Assembly: GCA_022828595.1 (NCBI GenBank)
Contig: JAKGHH010000005.1
Coordinates: 62,057,655 to 62,121,654, forward strand
Direction of reading: 5' to 3'
Length of the DNA: 64,000 bases
Origin: Nelumbo lutea
Taxonomy: Eukaryota; Streptophyta; Magnoliopsida; Proteales; Nelumbonaceae
Within the stretch, counting starts at the first letter, position 1. Each line of letters begins with the position of its first letter. The translations under genes and the position numbers were made by a program. Below are positions 41,957 to 54,031 of this stretch, in pieces. A model generated the notes under the pieces. The model was not told the DNA's origin. It was given only the letters and a program-made list of their open reading frames with translations, and ran no database searches.

Positions 41957-42477
41957 AAGCTAAGGCCTAGGGGTACGACCGTACGAGCGCGTGATCAATT
42001 GTGTGAAGTGACGAGGAATGGGTAGATTCATGAGAATCATGACTTATGTTCTGGATGGAAACAAATGGGTAGATTTCGAATTGTATTCTAATCAGGTATC
42101 GATTTATTCGGTTAGAACTCAAATCGAATAAATTAAAATTTTAAAAATCAAACTAAAAAATAAAAATTGAACGTAAATTAAATTATTTTTTGTTTGATTT
42201 TTCAGTTATTTCAGTTAAAAGTTTAAACTAAACTTAACCATATATAATATAATATTATATATAAGTATATAATATACATCATATCATAAAATATATAATG
42301 GCAACTCAAACTAGTTTTAGGGTTTAGGGGTTTATCTTACCTGGATCGACTTGAAAAACTGATGTTGATTGACTTTAGAGGAATTAACTTTAGTTGACTT
42401 TGGAATTAAGTTTGATTTGAAATAAATCTCCAAATACTTCAAGGATGATAACGTGTATAACCAAACACTCTTATTAC

Positions 42478-42891
42478 TAGACCTGTTTGTGGGTCGGATA
42501 GCTTGACAGGTTGGCCTGTCCTAAGTTGAGCTTGGACAATTTTAAGCCCACGGGCTCGGGCTCTAAAAATTAGGCCCGACTGTTTTTTTGGGTTGGGCTA
42601 GGGTTTTACCAAATAAACTTAGTTTGATACTATTATATAATAGTAAAAATTAATAACAAAAAAGTATTATATATATTAAATGTATAAAATATTATATAAT
42701 ATATAATATATTATTAATAATATATGATTAATATATTATGAAATACATGTCAAAGTCAGGCTTCAAGCTTTATATAGGGTTCAAACGGGGCTCAAGATCT
42801 AGGCCCGATAGTTGGGCCAGTCTCGGGCTCGGGCATGGTGATTTTCTATTTATAAAGAGGCAAAGTCCAGCTCGGCCCATGAATACATTTA
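42478..42891. mobile_element. Divergent hAT MITE (TAGACCTGTT family)
   Basis: Ends TAGACCTGTTTGTGGGTC and GGCCCATGAATACATTTA, with GGGCTCGGGCT motifs inside. Flanks CTTATTAC and TTAGTTAC match at 5 of 8 positions, consistent with an old insertion. Confidence 0.5.
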
Positions 42892-44649
42892 TTAGTTACA
42901 AAGATCATGGTCTCATTTAACCATTGAACCACATATGTGATTTGATCATTTTTCATTAATTTAATATTCAAATGTGTATAATAAATATTGTAAAAGATAA
43001 TATTTACAATATTTAAATTGATAAGGTTGGCAATTTTCCCCGTAAAATTTGGGTGTGTTTTCCCTAATCTAAAATAGGGGCTAGGTGGGGATAGGAAAAA
43101 TATTTGTGGCTCAACCGAGAACTGAATTTGCATATAATTCTCAGAACCTGTGCCTAAACTTAATAATAAACTAGTAAAATATTCTTAATTTTAATATTGG
43201 CTTTTAAAATACCCCTGAGTATCTTCAAATTCTTAAAATCCTAACATTCCATAATTTCATTTTTTATAATACTTTCAAATTTCTAAATACCCAAAATATT
43301 TATATGAATAAGATATATTTTCAAGTGATTACATCGGGGCGGGATAATGTATTTTGGCTACGGGGCAGAGATGGGAAGGGTTGCCCCGCCCCAAACCCAC
43401 CCGTTACCATTGCTATTGATTGATTAGAAGATCGTACATGGTGTGTGATTAGTAGAGTTAGATAGTGACTTGGCCCTTATAAGCAAAGTTAGAAAAAAAA
43501 AAGAAAAGAAAAATGCCATTTGATTCAACTGCCTATTTATTACATGATGGAAAGGTAAGCTATTGTCTTTTGATGTGGGCCAGTGAGATATATCTTTGAA
43601 TTTAATCTGCAATATGAGCTTTCTTTATTTAGCTTACTGAGCAACTCATGCATGTTTCTTAAAATTATCCTTTCATAATTTTATATTTGAAATCTATTAA
43701 TTTATTAACGCGTTGTTTAATATAATTGAAGAAATAACTGGCGAGTTGACTCATGAAAGGCAGTGACCACTGACAAGTGGTGATTTGTAAAGTAATAAAT
43801 TATATTACGCGTTGTTTTACCAAGTCCAACAGATGTACTTGGAGTCGGAGACATGGGAGCTGGGAGCTTTACGTGAGCCATGAATGCTTGAATTGAATAA
43901 TTAAAGAATTAAAACTGGTGCTGGCTGCCGGGTTCGGTTTAGCAACAAAAACTAAACGTTGGTTGAGGCATTTCTTCAACCAAACTTGTATTGTATCAAT
44001 ACTTTAAATCTGCATTCAACATATTAAGGTATAGAAGGCAGACGCGAGGTGGGCCATCACAAATTAGATCATGGAAGAGAGGAGACCGATGCAAGAAAGA
44101 CAAGAAAAGAAGGTAGAAGAAACTATTGGACGGAGATTGCACACACTCTTGCGACTGCAATGTTTGAATCACCGGTCGTACTCCAGCATCTTCTCCCCTT
44201 CAATCAGACTCAGTTTTCTAATTTGTTGCAGCAATAAGCAATGGAGATTGATCAAGGGGGTAGAGAGAGAGAGTATCGGGGTAGAAGGAGATTGATCAGA
44301 GGGCATTGACTAGTGAACCCTAGCTGAGGGCATTGACAAGTAGTGAACGCTCATGTTCTCATTGGGATGGAAGGATTTCTTTAATGAGAAGAAGTATGAG
44401 AGGCCAGAAGCCTTAGGCCCTATTCCCAGGTGGGGGGGAGAGAGGAGAGAAAGAGAGAGAGGCATCTTCGAGTCTAGAAGAGGATGGAGGTTTATTGATG
44501 TAAACTTTTTGCTGATTTTTGAGAGAAATGTTGACAAGATGAATTTTTAGATCGATTTGTGAGGTATATTAACACCTCTACCAATCACATGTAAAATCAA
44601 ACCGGTATGTAAAGCTTACCCGGGTTTTCATTTACACTTCAAACAAATG

Positions 44650-44765
44650 CGGCCTAAACCTTAAATTTTAAATCCTAAGATCTATACTGTAAACCCTTAA
44701 GTCTTAAACACTAAATTCTAAAATCTAAACTTTAAATTCTTAGCCAGTAAATTCTAAACCCTAAA
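44650..44765. repeat. Degenerate telomere-like CCTAAA tract
   Basis: About a dozen variants of TAAACCCTAAA/TAAATCCTAAA (for example CCTAAACCTTAAATTTTAAA and AAACCCTTAAGTCTTAAAC). Spacing is irregular, so it is either decayed interstitial telomeric sequence or a simple AT-rich repeat. Confidence 0.4.
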
Positions 44766-46122
44766 ACAAATGTATAAAAGGGCTACATAGAATGCATGTC
44801 CTCCAATGTTGTAGGAGCCAAGTATTTTCCGGAAAAGTCTGAGCCCATGAATTGCACGGGATAAGGCAGGTTTTACCTTTTGTTTTGTTTTTGTTTTTTT
44901 TTTTTTTTTTTTTTTACAGGTTTGCCAGTTAACCTGAGTCATTGGTGTCCCCAGCCCCAGGTAAACCAGTTCGATCGAGCTACCTGCTTTGTCCAAACTT
45001 CGAACTTATTTTATCAAGCATGAAAACTCCCAAAAGCATTTACAACAACTTCTATGCAAGTAGAACTTCTTGTTTCCTTCCTTTCCTCTGTTGTCGTTAT
45101 TATTCAACTGCATATGTAGTGATGGACATTTAAAAAATAACTTCGTATACATACGGTTATGGTGGTTGGTTGGTTCTTAATTACTCAACGTATATATCTG
45201 CTACCAGTATGAAATGCAGGAGTTGGCATCTATGAATTCCTTCCCCTCTCCTTCCTTTTTCCTTTGTATTATGTGGTCATCATTAGCTATCAAAAGCCCA
45301 TGATAACTGAGGCTCCTTTTGGTTTACAGGAAGGGAGTTTGAAGTCAGAATCGGAATGGGTTATTTTGATTTCAATTATTTGGTTGAATGGAATCGAAAT
45401 TCCATTCTCATTTCAGTTGGAATGGCATTCCTTGCCCCTTCCTTGAGAACAAAATCTCATTCTGATTTCAATTCTCACTTTCATTCCTGTCTGAGCCACA
45501 CAGATTATGAGAACGAAATCTTGCTTGACATTAATATATATAGGAGCTCTATTTCCGCATTCTGATAGTACAAGTTAGGAAATGATATGTTAAATCTGTC
45601 AAACCTGGATCTTTGTGAATCTGGATCCCCCACACACACACAAAAAAAAAAAGAAAAAAAAAAAAACTTAACATGATCTATGTCTCCACATCTCATACAT
45701 GATGGGTCCCAATCTTTCTGATGGTGAGATGTGCAGAAAAAGATCGTATTGGAACATCTTCAAATGTTTTTTTGTTGGGAGGAGATCCCCATTCCCTTTT
45801 TTTTTTTTGAGTTTGTTTGGGTAAATACCTTTTTCGTTGGGGGATATTTATAGCCTAGCCAATCAGATAAATGCAGTACTTGGTATTTACTATTTAGTAA
45901 AAGTATATTTTAGAAATTGCATACCTCTCCATTTATTTACCAAGATACCTTTGTTAAAGTGCTGCTACTTCTTAATGGCAAGGCATCCATGGTCCATGCA
46001 CACTTTCTTCCTGGCCATTGTTTTTACGCTACATTTAAGCTCTCAAGTTCAAGACTGCCAATTTTAAGCCTCATGTGTACAAATTCAATGCTACATTTAT
46101 TATAGATCCAAAGAAATTGGAG

Positions 46123-46427
46123 GCCGTTTGGTTCAGTCGGAACTAGATTTGGAATCGGAATGAAATCCATTAGAACTGGAAGTCTGGAACCATATGGTCT
46201 ATTCCTCCTACCTATGTGGTTCAGATAGAAACTGGAATTGGAATCAGTTGTAATGGATTCTCATTCCCAGGGCCTAGGGGAGAGGGAGGGAATGGACATT
46301 CCCTCAAATGGAGAAATAACATTCTACCAGGGAATGAGAATGGGATTTCTATTCTACCCAACCAAACAGTTGAATCATTCTGATTTCAATTCTAGACTCT
46401 TATTCCCACAAACCAAAAGACCCTGAT
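46123..46427. mobile_element. Probable MITE with GCCGTTTGGTT ends
   Basis: Left GGCCGTTTGGTTCAGTCGGAA and right ATTCCCACAAACCAAAAGA are imperfect inverted repeats, with internal GGAATCGGAATGA/TCATTCTGATTTC pairing. The segment 45310-45500 shares the GAATCGGAATGG and AACCAAA-type motifs and may be a second copy. Confidence 0.45.
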
Positions 46428-48514
46428 ATCATGTCCAGGGTTTTTCTTTACCGAGCAATGTATCTTTCTTTCTTTTCCATTGTTATTATTATTTTTTTTT
46501 TGTAAGAAATTTCATGAAACAACATTAGATCACTTTTGGGTCACATTTTTTTGTTTGTTTTTCTTGACAAGTGGCAGTCTGAGGCGACAGCCAAACCAAA
46601 AGGGGCCTACATATTCCACCAAGTTCTGATCTCCTACCTATGTCTCACTACAGTTGCACATTAGCTGTACATTAGGAATATCTCCCTATGAATAGTTACA
46701 TACAAATACGGAGATGTTCTAAATGTAAAACTGTAGTGCCATGTGGGTAAGATTCTTGTGGGTATGAAATCTGAATTGTATTTAGGAAGAAAGACACTTC
46801 AGCCCAGGATCAGAATTTATAGACACAGAATACTGTTGGGATAGGTAACAGCTCAGAATTGATGCCAATTTAATGCATAGTGTGAGTTGTACATGGTGCA
46901 AAGTTCATACTTTCAACCTTTGACTAATCAGTTCTCACTCCTTTCTCCGACACTACCTCAAGTCTTAATTTCAAATCCAGTTCTTTTATTGATACCGATA
47001 CGTGTTTAACAAAATAAAAAACATAGATATCTCTACCAAATCTCAAAAGATCCCATCATCTTCGAAAGTTGGACGAGACCCAGACCGAGGCAAGTATCCG
47101 TTTTATATAGCATAGATGTCTCAACCTACCAAATCAGCTCTTTAGCATTAACTTCCTCATTATAATTCTTTGGTTCAGATGGATCAGAGCCTAACCGCAA
47201 AACATAAGTTCCATTTCTAGGGTTTTGAATATTTTGAATTCGTGATACCATTTATTTTCGAGCCGTTTAGAAAAGGGAATTGTAAATACAAGGCCTTTTC
47301 TTTGTAATTCAAATTTCTAATGTCCCACATGATTCTCGAGTTTCCTCGGCATTCCCCATTTGCACGATCCGAGAATCTTCCGTATTCAGCATTCACGTCA
47401 TATATGATATATTAGATGATAAGCTTAGCAAGCTCTATGTATTTCCCGTGTGGCTGTCTTCATTTAATGAATTTCAGCTCCCAACAACTTTGAAAACGAG
47501 CCATTTCTTTTATCAAGTTTTGAAACTTGATTAGCTAGCTTAACTCAGGAAGAAGAAGAGTTAACAGCCTTTGCAGCTGTATGTTGGGAACATCTCCATA
47601 TTTGTATAAATTTTATTCATGGGAGATATTCTTAACACACGGCTACAAGGAGTGTGAGGATGAAGTTCGGATTTTGTCCTCACAATCCGAATTCGACTCT
47701 CAACTCTGTCCTTGCATTTGGGTTTGGCTTGTACCATTTGACCAAACTGTGCATCAGGCCTATTCTTGGATGAGAGTGGAGTGGCTTACAGCACCACTTA
47801 TTAAGGCCCAAAGGATATTGATGGGTTGGTTCATTCTCTGGAAAGGCAGGTTTGCCTGGTCTGGATCAACTCACAAGTTAAAACACCGTTCACCAAAGCA
47901 AATAAGTCAGGGTGCAAAGATATGATGATAACCGTTCAGTCACCTAGGTGGTGTGGAATACATCAATAATCAATTGGGTCATTCCCTAGATTGTCAATTT
48001 GGGATAAATATAACACATGGGGCAGAGACGGAATTGTTCCTACAATTCTCCTATCCACCACACACAAGTACTTTAATCATGTTAATATTGGATCCAGCGT
48101 ACCACCATAAAAAATCAACAATTAATATTAAGTATGGCCAAACCTGAGAAGCATCAATAAAATCACCCGATCTAATGCTAGATTATTAGAAGTTCATATG
48201 GTGTTTGGCAGACAGTTCATAGAATTATTTGTAAGTTGCCAAGCAACCACCACCACCAGTAAACTATCTATACTATCAGTTTTAAAATTGAGGGAAAATT
48301 CCAGATTGGAGTATGTTGTTCTGTACACCAACAGGAATAAACTACCAAACTGCTCTAGAGGCATTTTGAACCATGCATCCCAATTTACCAACTCAAGTGA
48401 AAGCACAGCTCCTAATTAGCAATCATAAATGTTCTTGAACTGTTTTGCCTTGTAAGCTAGGGTGATCCACAAGGACACTACACCCTCCTAAGTGCCTCAA
48501 ATATATCTTATTGA

Positions 48515-48741
48515 CTACTCCTTGGCAGTTTCCGAATTTTCAGATTTTGTACTCACAATCTTACATATGGGCATTTCCTCATACTTACTTAAAAGCTTCA
48601 ATCCTGGATAAACCTCAATATCACGTATGAAAATTTTATCTCCAACATCTAGATTGCTCAGATCCACCTCAATCTTTGGAGGAATGTTTTCAGCTGGGCA
48701 CAGGTATTTCAGACTTGTTCTTATCTTGTTCAGGTAGCCAC
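48515..48741 (-). CDS. bL25 exon 3 (residues 171-245, stop)
   Basis: Acceptor ATTCAG^G completes GGT, then GYLNKIRTSLKYLCPAE, PKIEVDLSNLD and YEEMPICKIVSTKS. TAG at 48517-48515. It lies 8.2 kb from exon 2 and is too short to stand out alone; it was found by the family match. Confidence 0.9.
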
Positions 48742-51700
48742 CTGAATTTCATAAAGTAGATATAAGTAAATTACAATCAAATAAATCTAAAAAAACAGTG
48801 CCAGGTACTGAAATGATGATAAAATGATTCAAGAGCATACTCATGGATCCAACAAGAGAAACATTTACAACCAGATAGAAGTATAGAACCCTAAAAGAAC
48901 ATTATTAGTGCATTAGCAACATGCAAGAGGAGTGATTTTATAAAGTTAACCACCTTGTAAAGAAGCTTTATAGTTTTAGTATTTGGGAAAAGGGCTTGTA
49001 AATATTTCAACAAGAATAAGTCAAAGTTCATCCAAGAATCTGGATGTCTAGAAATCATGTCATACAGATAACGGTGCAGTAGTTTGTTAAATAAGGTATA
49101 CCTGAAAGTGGAATAGACAATGTCATGACTTCAAAACTAGCTGAGATAAAAAAAAATAAACAAGACTAGAAGAGATCTGTGCGATGAATGGGGCTGGTGT
49201 TAAAAGATGCCCATGTTCTACAGGGGATGATTACATTCAATTTCCTAAATTAAAAAGAAACTGAATTAGTTGTGGGTGAGTTTAAAAAGCCCCATATTTG
49301 CTTTTTTCTAAAAAAAAATAAAAAAAAAACCCCACAAAATTCTAAGGGGGTTGGGAAGCAATATGAGGAGAAGACATGGACAACTGCACTCCAAGTATAT
49401 AGAATAGATGAGAACTGTGGAACAACTGAAGGACAAGCAATGTAAGACATATACCTATGTCCAAACTCACCTTTCACATGATTCAAAGCGAATAAAGCTA
49501 AAATCTGGATGAACTAGCAAACTCAGAATCCATCAGCTAATCCCCATGCTATAAGGAAAATAACAGAAGTGGTTTCCTCAAACCGTAAGTATTTATGCAT
49601 GTCTACCATCTAGGTTGTATAAAATCCATATAAGCCACAGGATGATTGTCCAGGCAAAAGATGGGTTACTGCTCACAAACTCGTTATTTCTGTATAAACT
49701 ATTTTTAATATTTACGCATGCTTGAGGAAAATCTTGGGTTAGCATGCATGAAAATGTATGTTCGAATCTGAGGGTGGCTACTTAGTGTGAAAAAAGTGAC
49801 AAAGGTTAGGACCATACACCTTACTTCAAGGTGTAAGATATGCCAAACAATTGAGGTTACACCAAATTGAGATAGAGGGAGACTCTAAATTGTTGATTGA
49901 GTGGCTGCAATCTGGAAAGTTGGGAGCCTGGATTTATAGACAGCCCATAAGGGAAATCTTCAACACAAGGGAGATCGGTGCATGCTTCAAATGGACAAGG
50001 AGATCAGCTAATGGTTTAGCTGACACGTTGGTTAAACAAAGGACTGTGAGGGAGAGAATGTTCTGGGCAGTTTTGTAAGAAAGATTACTGACGCTCAACA
50101 CCTGTTTAGGGGTTGACAGCTGTACTCAACTCTGGAAAGTTATTCTTAAATTGTATTGATGAAGTTACCGTTTCCAATCCAAAAAGAAAGGACCATACCC
50201 AGTCTACCCCTCCCATTTACCCCATATAGCTGGGACCAACATTGGGTAATGGCCTTTTACACATGTTTGAGGAATAGATTGATTAGTTCTCAAACTCACT
50301 ATTTTTTGTATAAACTATTTTTAGTATTTTTTATTGGTACTATTTCTAGTGTTTATGCATGTTTAAGAAAAAGGAAGATTACTGCTCACAAGCTTCTTAG
50401 TTGGACACCTTGTCTTTGTATTTCATGACTTTCTTATTTTACATTTCATCAATAAAAATACTGTTACATATCAAAAAGGGGTTACTGTCCAACAAATACC
50501 AGAAGAATTAATACGCAAAGAAAAGTAATTGAAGTCAAGAAAGCAAATGTTTATGCCAATTTGAGTACTACCCAAGGATTAAGGTATCGATAAGATACTC
50601 CCAATACGGGGCGTATCATATCTGTATCTATGGTCATGGATATGGGATACACCACAATTTGATAAGTATCCCACGAATCATGCGTATCATCATGATATGC
50701 CTCCATATCGGGCCATATCGCACTGTATCGGTGGATACGGTCCAACACACACTAATACGGAGGCATATCCATGCCTAGTTTGGCAAAACTGTATATTGAC
50801 TACTTTTGGATTATTTTTCATCTTTAATAAAAATTAAAAAATAGTATTACGAAAAATGAAATAAATCATTTAAGATTTATTTTTTCCAAAAAAAATAATA
50901 AAAACTAAAAATTATAACAATAATATATTTCATCTACCTTTGATGATTTATATATTTTATTTTACACATAATTATATGTTAAAAATGAAAACCTAGTTAT
51001 TATTTGAAAAAATAGAGTTATTATATAAAAATACTAAATTAATAAATATTCCAAAAAATTAATAAAAATTGAAAGAAAGATAATTATTTTTTTTATGAAT
51101 AAAAGAAAGATAATTATTGTATGATGTTTGAATGTTGTAGAGTCTCGGTATTGTTTATTGTAATATTTCTCTTCATATAACCAATTGAAGTATGCATTTC
51201 TCATGTGTTAATATCTTATTCATAGATAATTCAGCTTTTGTTTTAGTATTATTAATGTATTTATGTGATTTGCATGCATTTCCCTAGTGTGTCCAAGCAT
51301 TTCTATATCTTTCGTTTGTACCCATGTGTTTCCAAAGCGTATCTGTATCTGACTTGTCCGATATGACCAGATCACATGTCCAGAAGGAAGCATTAAATCT
51401 TCTTAGGGGTGAAAACCCAGGAGAAGAAAATAAGAAAGTATGCAAGGGGCTAGAAGCTCCCAAGTTAAGACAGAAATGAATGTGAGAGGTGGCCCTTCAC
51501 CATTTCTATTTAGCAGCTTTTATCAAATTATCTGAAGTCCAATTTGGAAACACAACTCTCAAATCAAGATACAAATGAATACACTATGGTCTTGTCATCA
51601 ACTCATCATTCATATTCAGCACCAATTACAAATTTACTTGGGTCCAATTTGGAATCATACACAGATACACTGAAACAAGCAATCTAGACCGAGCACAATG

Positions 51701-53995
51701 GAAACTGTAGTGTTCCACAAAGCAGTAGTAATAAATGGTCCCTTCCAACAGACTATATGTACTAAAGTAAGAAGAATGACCAAACATACATGGTCATTGA
51801 ACATTTTGTAAGAGACATGAAGGAAACAACAAAACAAGAATACCATATTACTTTTTTTTTTTATCAATAACACTTTCATTAATTCATCAGTAGAAAATTT
51901 ACAAATGGAAGACAAACACACTTATCTTCCAAGAGTCACAAAGAGCTTCAAGAAAGGAAAAAAGAAAATACAAAGACACTAACGTTACAGCTTAGCCCAA
52001 AACAATGAATCCCTTTCTGCCCCATGTTTAGCTAAACCGTCAACTAGGGAATTAGCTGATCTTTTAATCCACCATGTCTTAACTTCCATCTCCCGCACCG
52101 GCCACTTGAATTTCCTCTTCTCATTATTATACTTCCATAAATCATTTTGATATTTAGTCAGCCACCCTATAACCACCTTTGAATCCCCTTCAATTATAAG
52201 TTTCTTGATGTTCAATTCCTTAGCTTTCCGGACTCCTTCCATAACTGCACAGATCTCAGCTCTAAGGGAGTCACCCACTCCAATTGGGCCTGAGAACATA
52301 GCAGAGATGACCCCATTTTCATCTCTAAAAACACCCCCGATCCCCGATTGTCCCGGGTTTCCCCTACTACATCCATCAAAGTTTAATTTCAAGAATCCAC
52401 TAGGTTGGGGGGGTCCAAGCCACACTCATTACTGACTTGGTCTGTGTGCAATTTGCAATTTCACCCCACTTCCTCAACATGTCATCCATAGTGTAATCTG
52501 TGAATATTTCCAAAGATTTCAGCCACTGTACCGCCCTAAGCCCTCAGATTTGTTGTTCCTCTCTGAGTTTCTAAGAATATCCTGGAGTTTCTTTCTTCCC
52601 ACAATGTCCAACATACTGCAGCCCTTAGTCCTCTCCACATTGTCCTTCCCCTTTTTAACCGCCACCTGAAAAAGGAAGGGGCGAAAAGGCCCTGCATGTC
52701 TAATGGGGGATTCCAGCTGCATCCAAATAAGGAGAAAGCCCAATCCCACAATGACCTCACGAAGTGGCAAGGCACCATTAGGTGAAAACCAGTCTCCCCA
52801 TCTGCTTTACACAGAACACACCACTGAGGTGACAAGCAAGTATTGGGTCTCTTCTTTTGGAGTAGATCACCAGTGTTAATTCTTTCCGGATAGGCTTCCC
52901 AACAAAAACTATCAAGCCTAGGAGGTATAACTCTGCACCAAACCTCACCAACAGGGAAAGGGGACAAGGTAGGACTGGTGGACTGACTTAAGACTTTGAA
53001 GAACGAAGCACAAGAGAAAATGCCATTGGGGGTAAGTGTCCAAATTCTAGAATCCGCCCTAGTGGGGTCTAAGACAACGCTATCAAGAAGTGCAAGAAGG
53101 CTCGAAATACAGTCGAAGTCTGAGTCCCTCAAATCCCTTCTTAGACCCAAGTTCCACCCAATCCCAGAAGTGAAAGAGGATGGGGTGGTGAAAGACGAGA
53201 TCGGCTCATTTTTCAAATCAGAAAGAGCATACAAAGACGGAAACTGATCCTTTAGAGGGGTGCTTCCCACCTAGGTTTGTTCCAAAAATTTTATGGAGTT
53301 ACCGGAATTCAAGTCATACCTGATATTAGGGAAGAAAACTGGTAGCAGGTCATGAATGGCTTTCCAAGGAGAATTGCTTGTGATCCTAGCTTTGATTCCA
53401 GCGTCCCATCCATTGTGCTCCAGCCCATGTATACTTGCCACTATTCTAGCCCATAGCTTCTCCTTCTCCATAGGAAACCTCCACAACCACTTCCCCAACA
53501 GTCATATTCCTTCTCCTAATACTCCCAAGCCCCAAACCACCACACGAATTACTCCTACACACTATCTCCCAACTAACTCTATGATCCCTCTTCTCTTCTC
53601 CCAGCTCCCACAAGAAATCTCTCATTATCTTCTCTAATCTGTTAGCAATCTTCACTGAGATTTTAAACACCGACATGAAAAAGATGGTAAGTTAGCAAGC
53701 GTGGCCTTAATTAGTGTAATTTTCCCACCAAGAGAGAGGTAGTTCTTTTTCCAGGATACCAGCCTTTTTTCAAACCTTTCCATCACCGAGTTCAAAAAAC
53801 TCTCTTTCTTGGGATCACCTAATGGTAATCCTAAGTAATTCAAAGGCCACCCCGACACTTCACACCCCAGCACTTCAGCTTTTCCCAAGGTATTACCATG
53901 TCAAGATTTCAAACTAGAATGCAAATGGCACTCTCAAACTTGGGCGAAAAAACTTTTCTCGAACATCATTCACATGTTACTTATGTGTTGTGTAG

Positions 53996-54031
<36 letters not shown>

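Larger units (their letters stand above)
40377..48514. other. Intergenic region between the two genes, 8.1 kb
   Basis: Contains the MAPKKK promoter and the 3' flank of the bL25 gene. Identified pieces are listed separately. 43000-44640, 44770-46120 and 46430-48514 hold only T-rich tracts, short ORFs without recognisable products and possible MITE scraps. No promoter element could be placed with confidence. Confidence 0.7.

Noticed and set aside
44049..44550. Cluster of short plus-strand frames (62-74 codons)
   Set aside because: They overlap in different frames in GA-rich DNA and have no recognisable product.
47581..47925. 114-codon plus-strand open frame
   Set aside because: Composition is not strongly coding, no domain or splice partner is seen, and it lies in unassigned intergenic sequence. 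Too weak to list as a gene.
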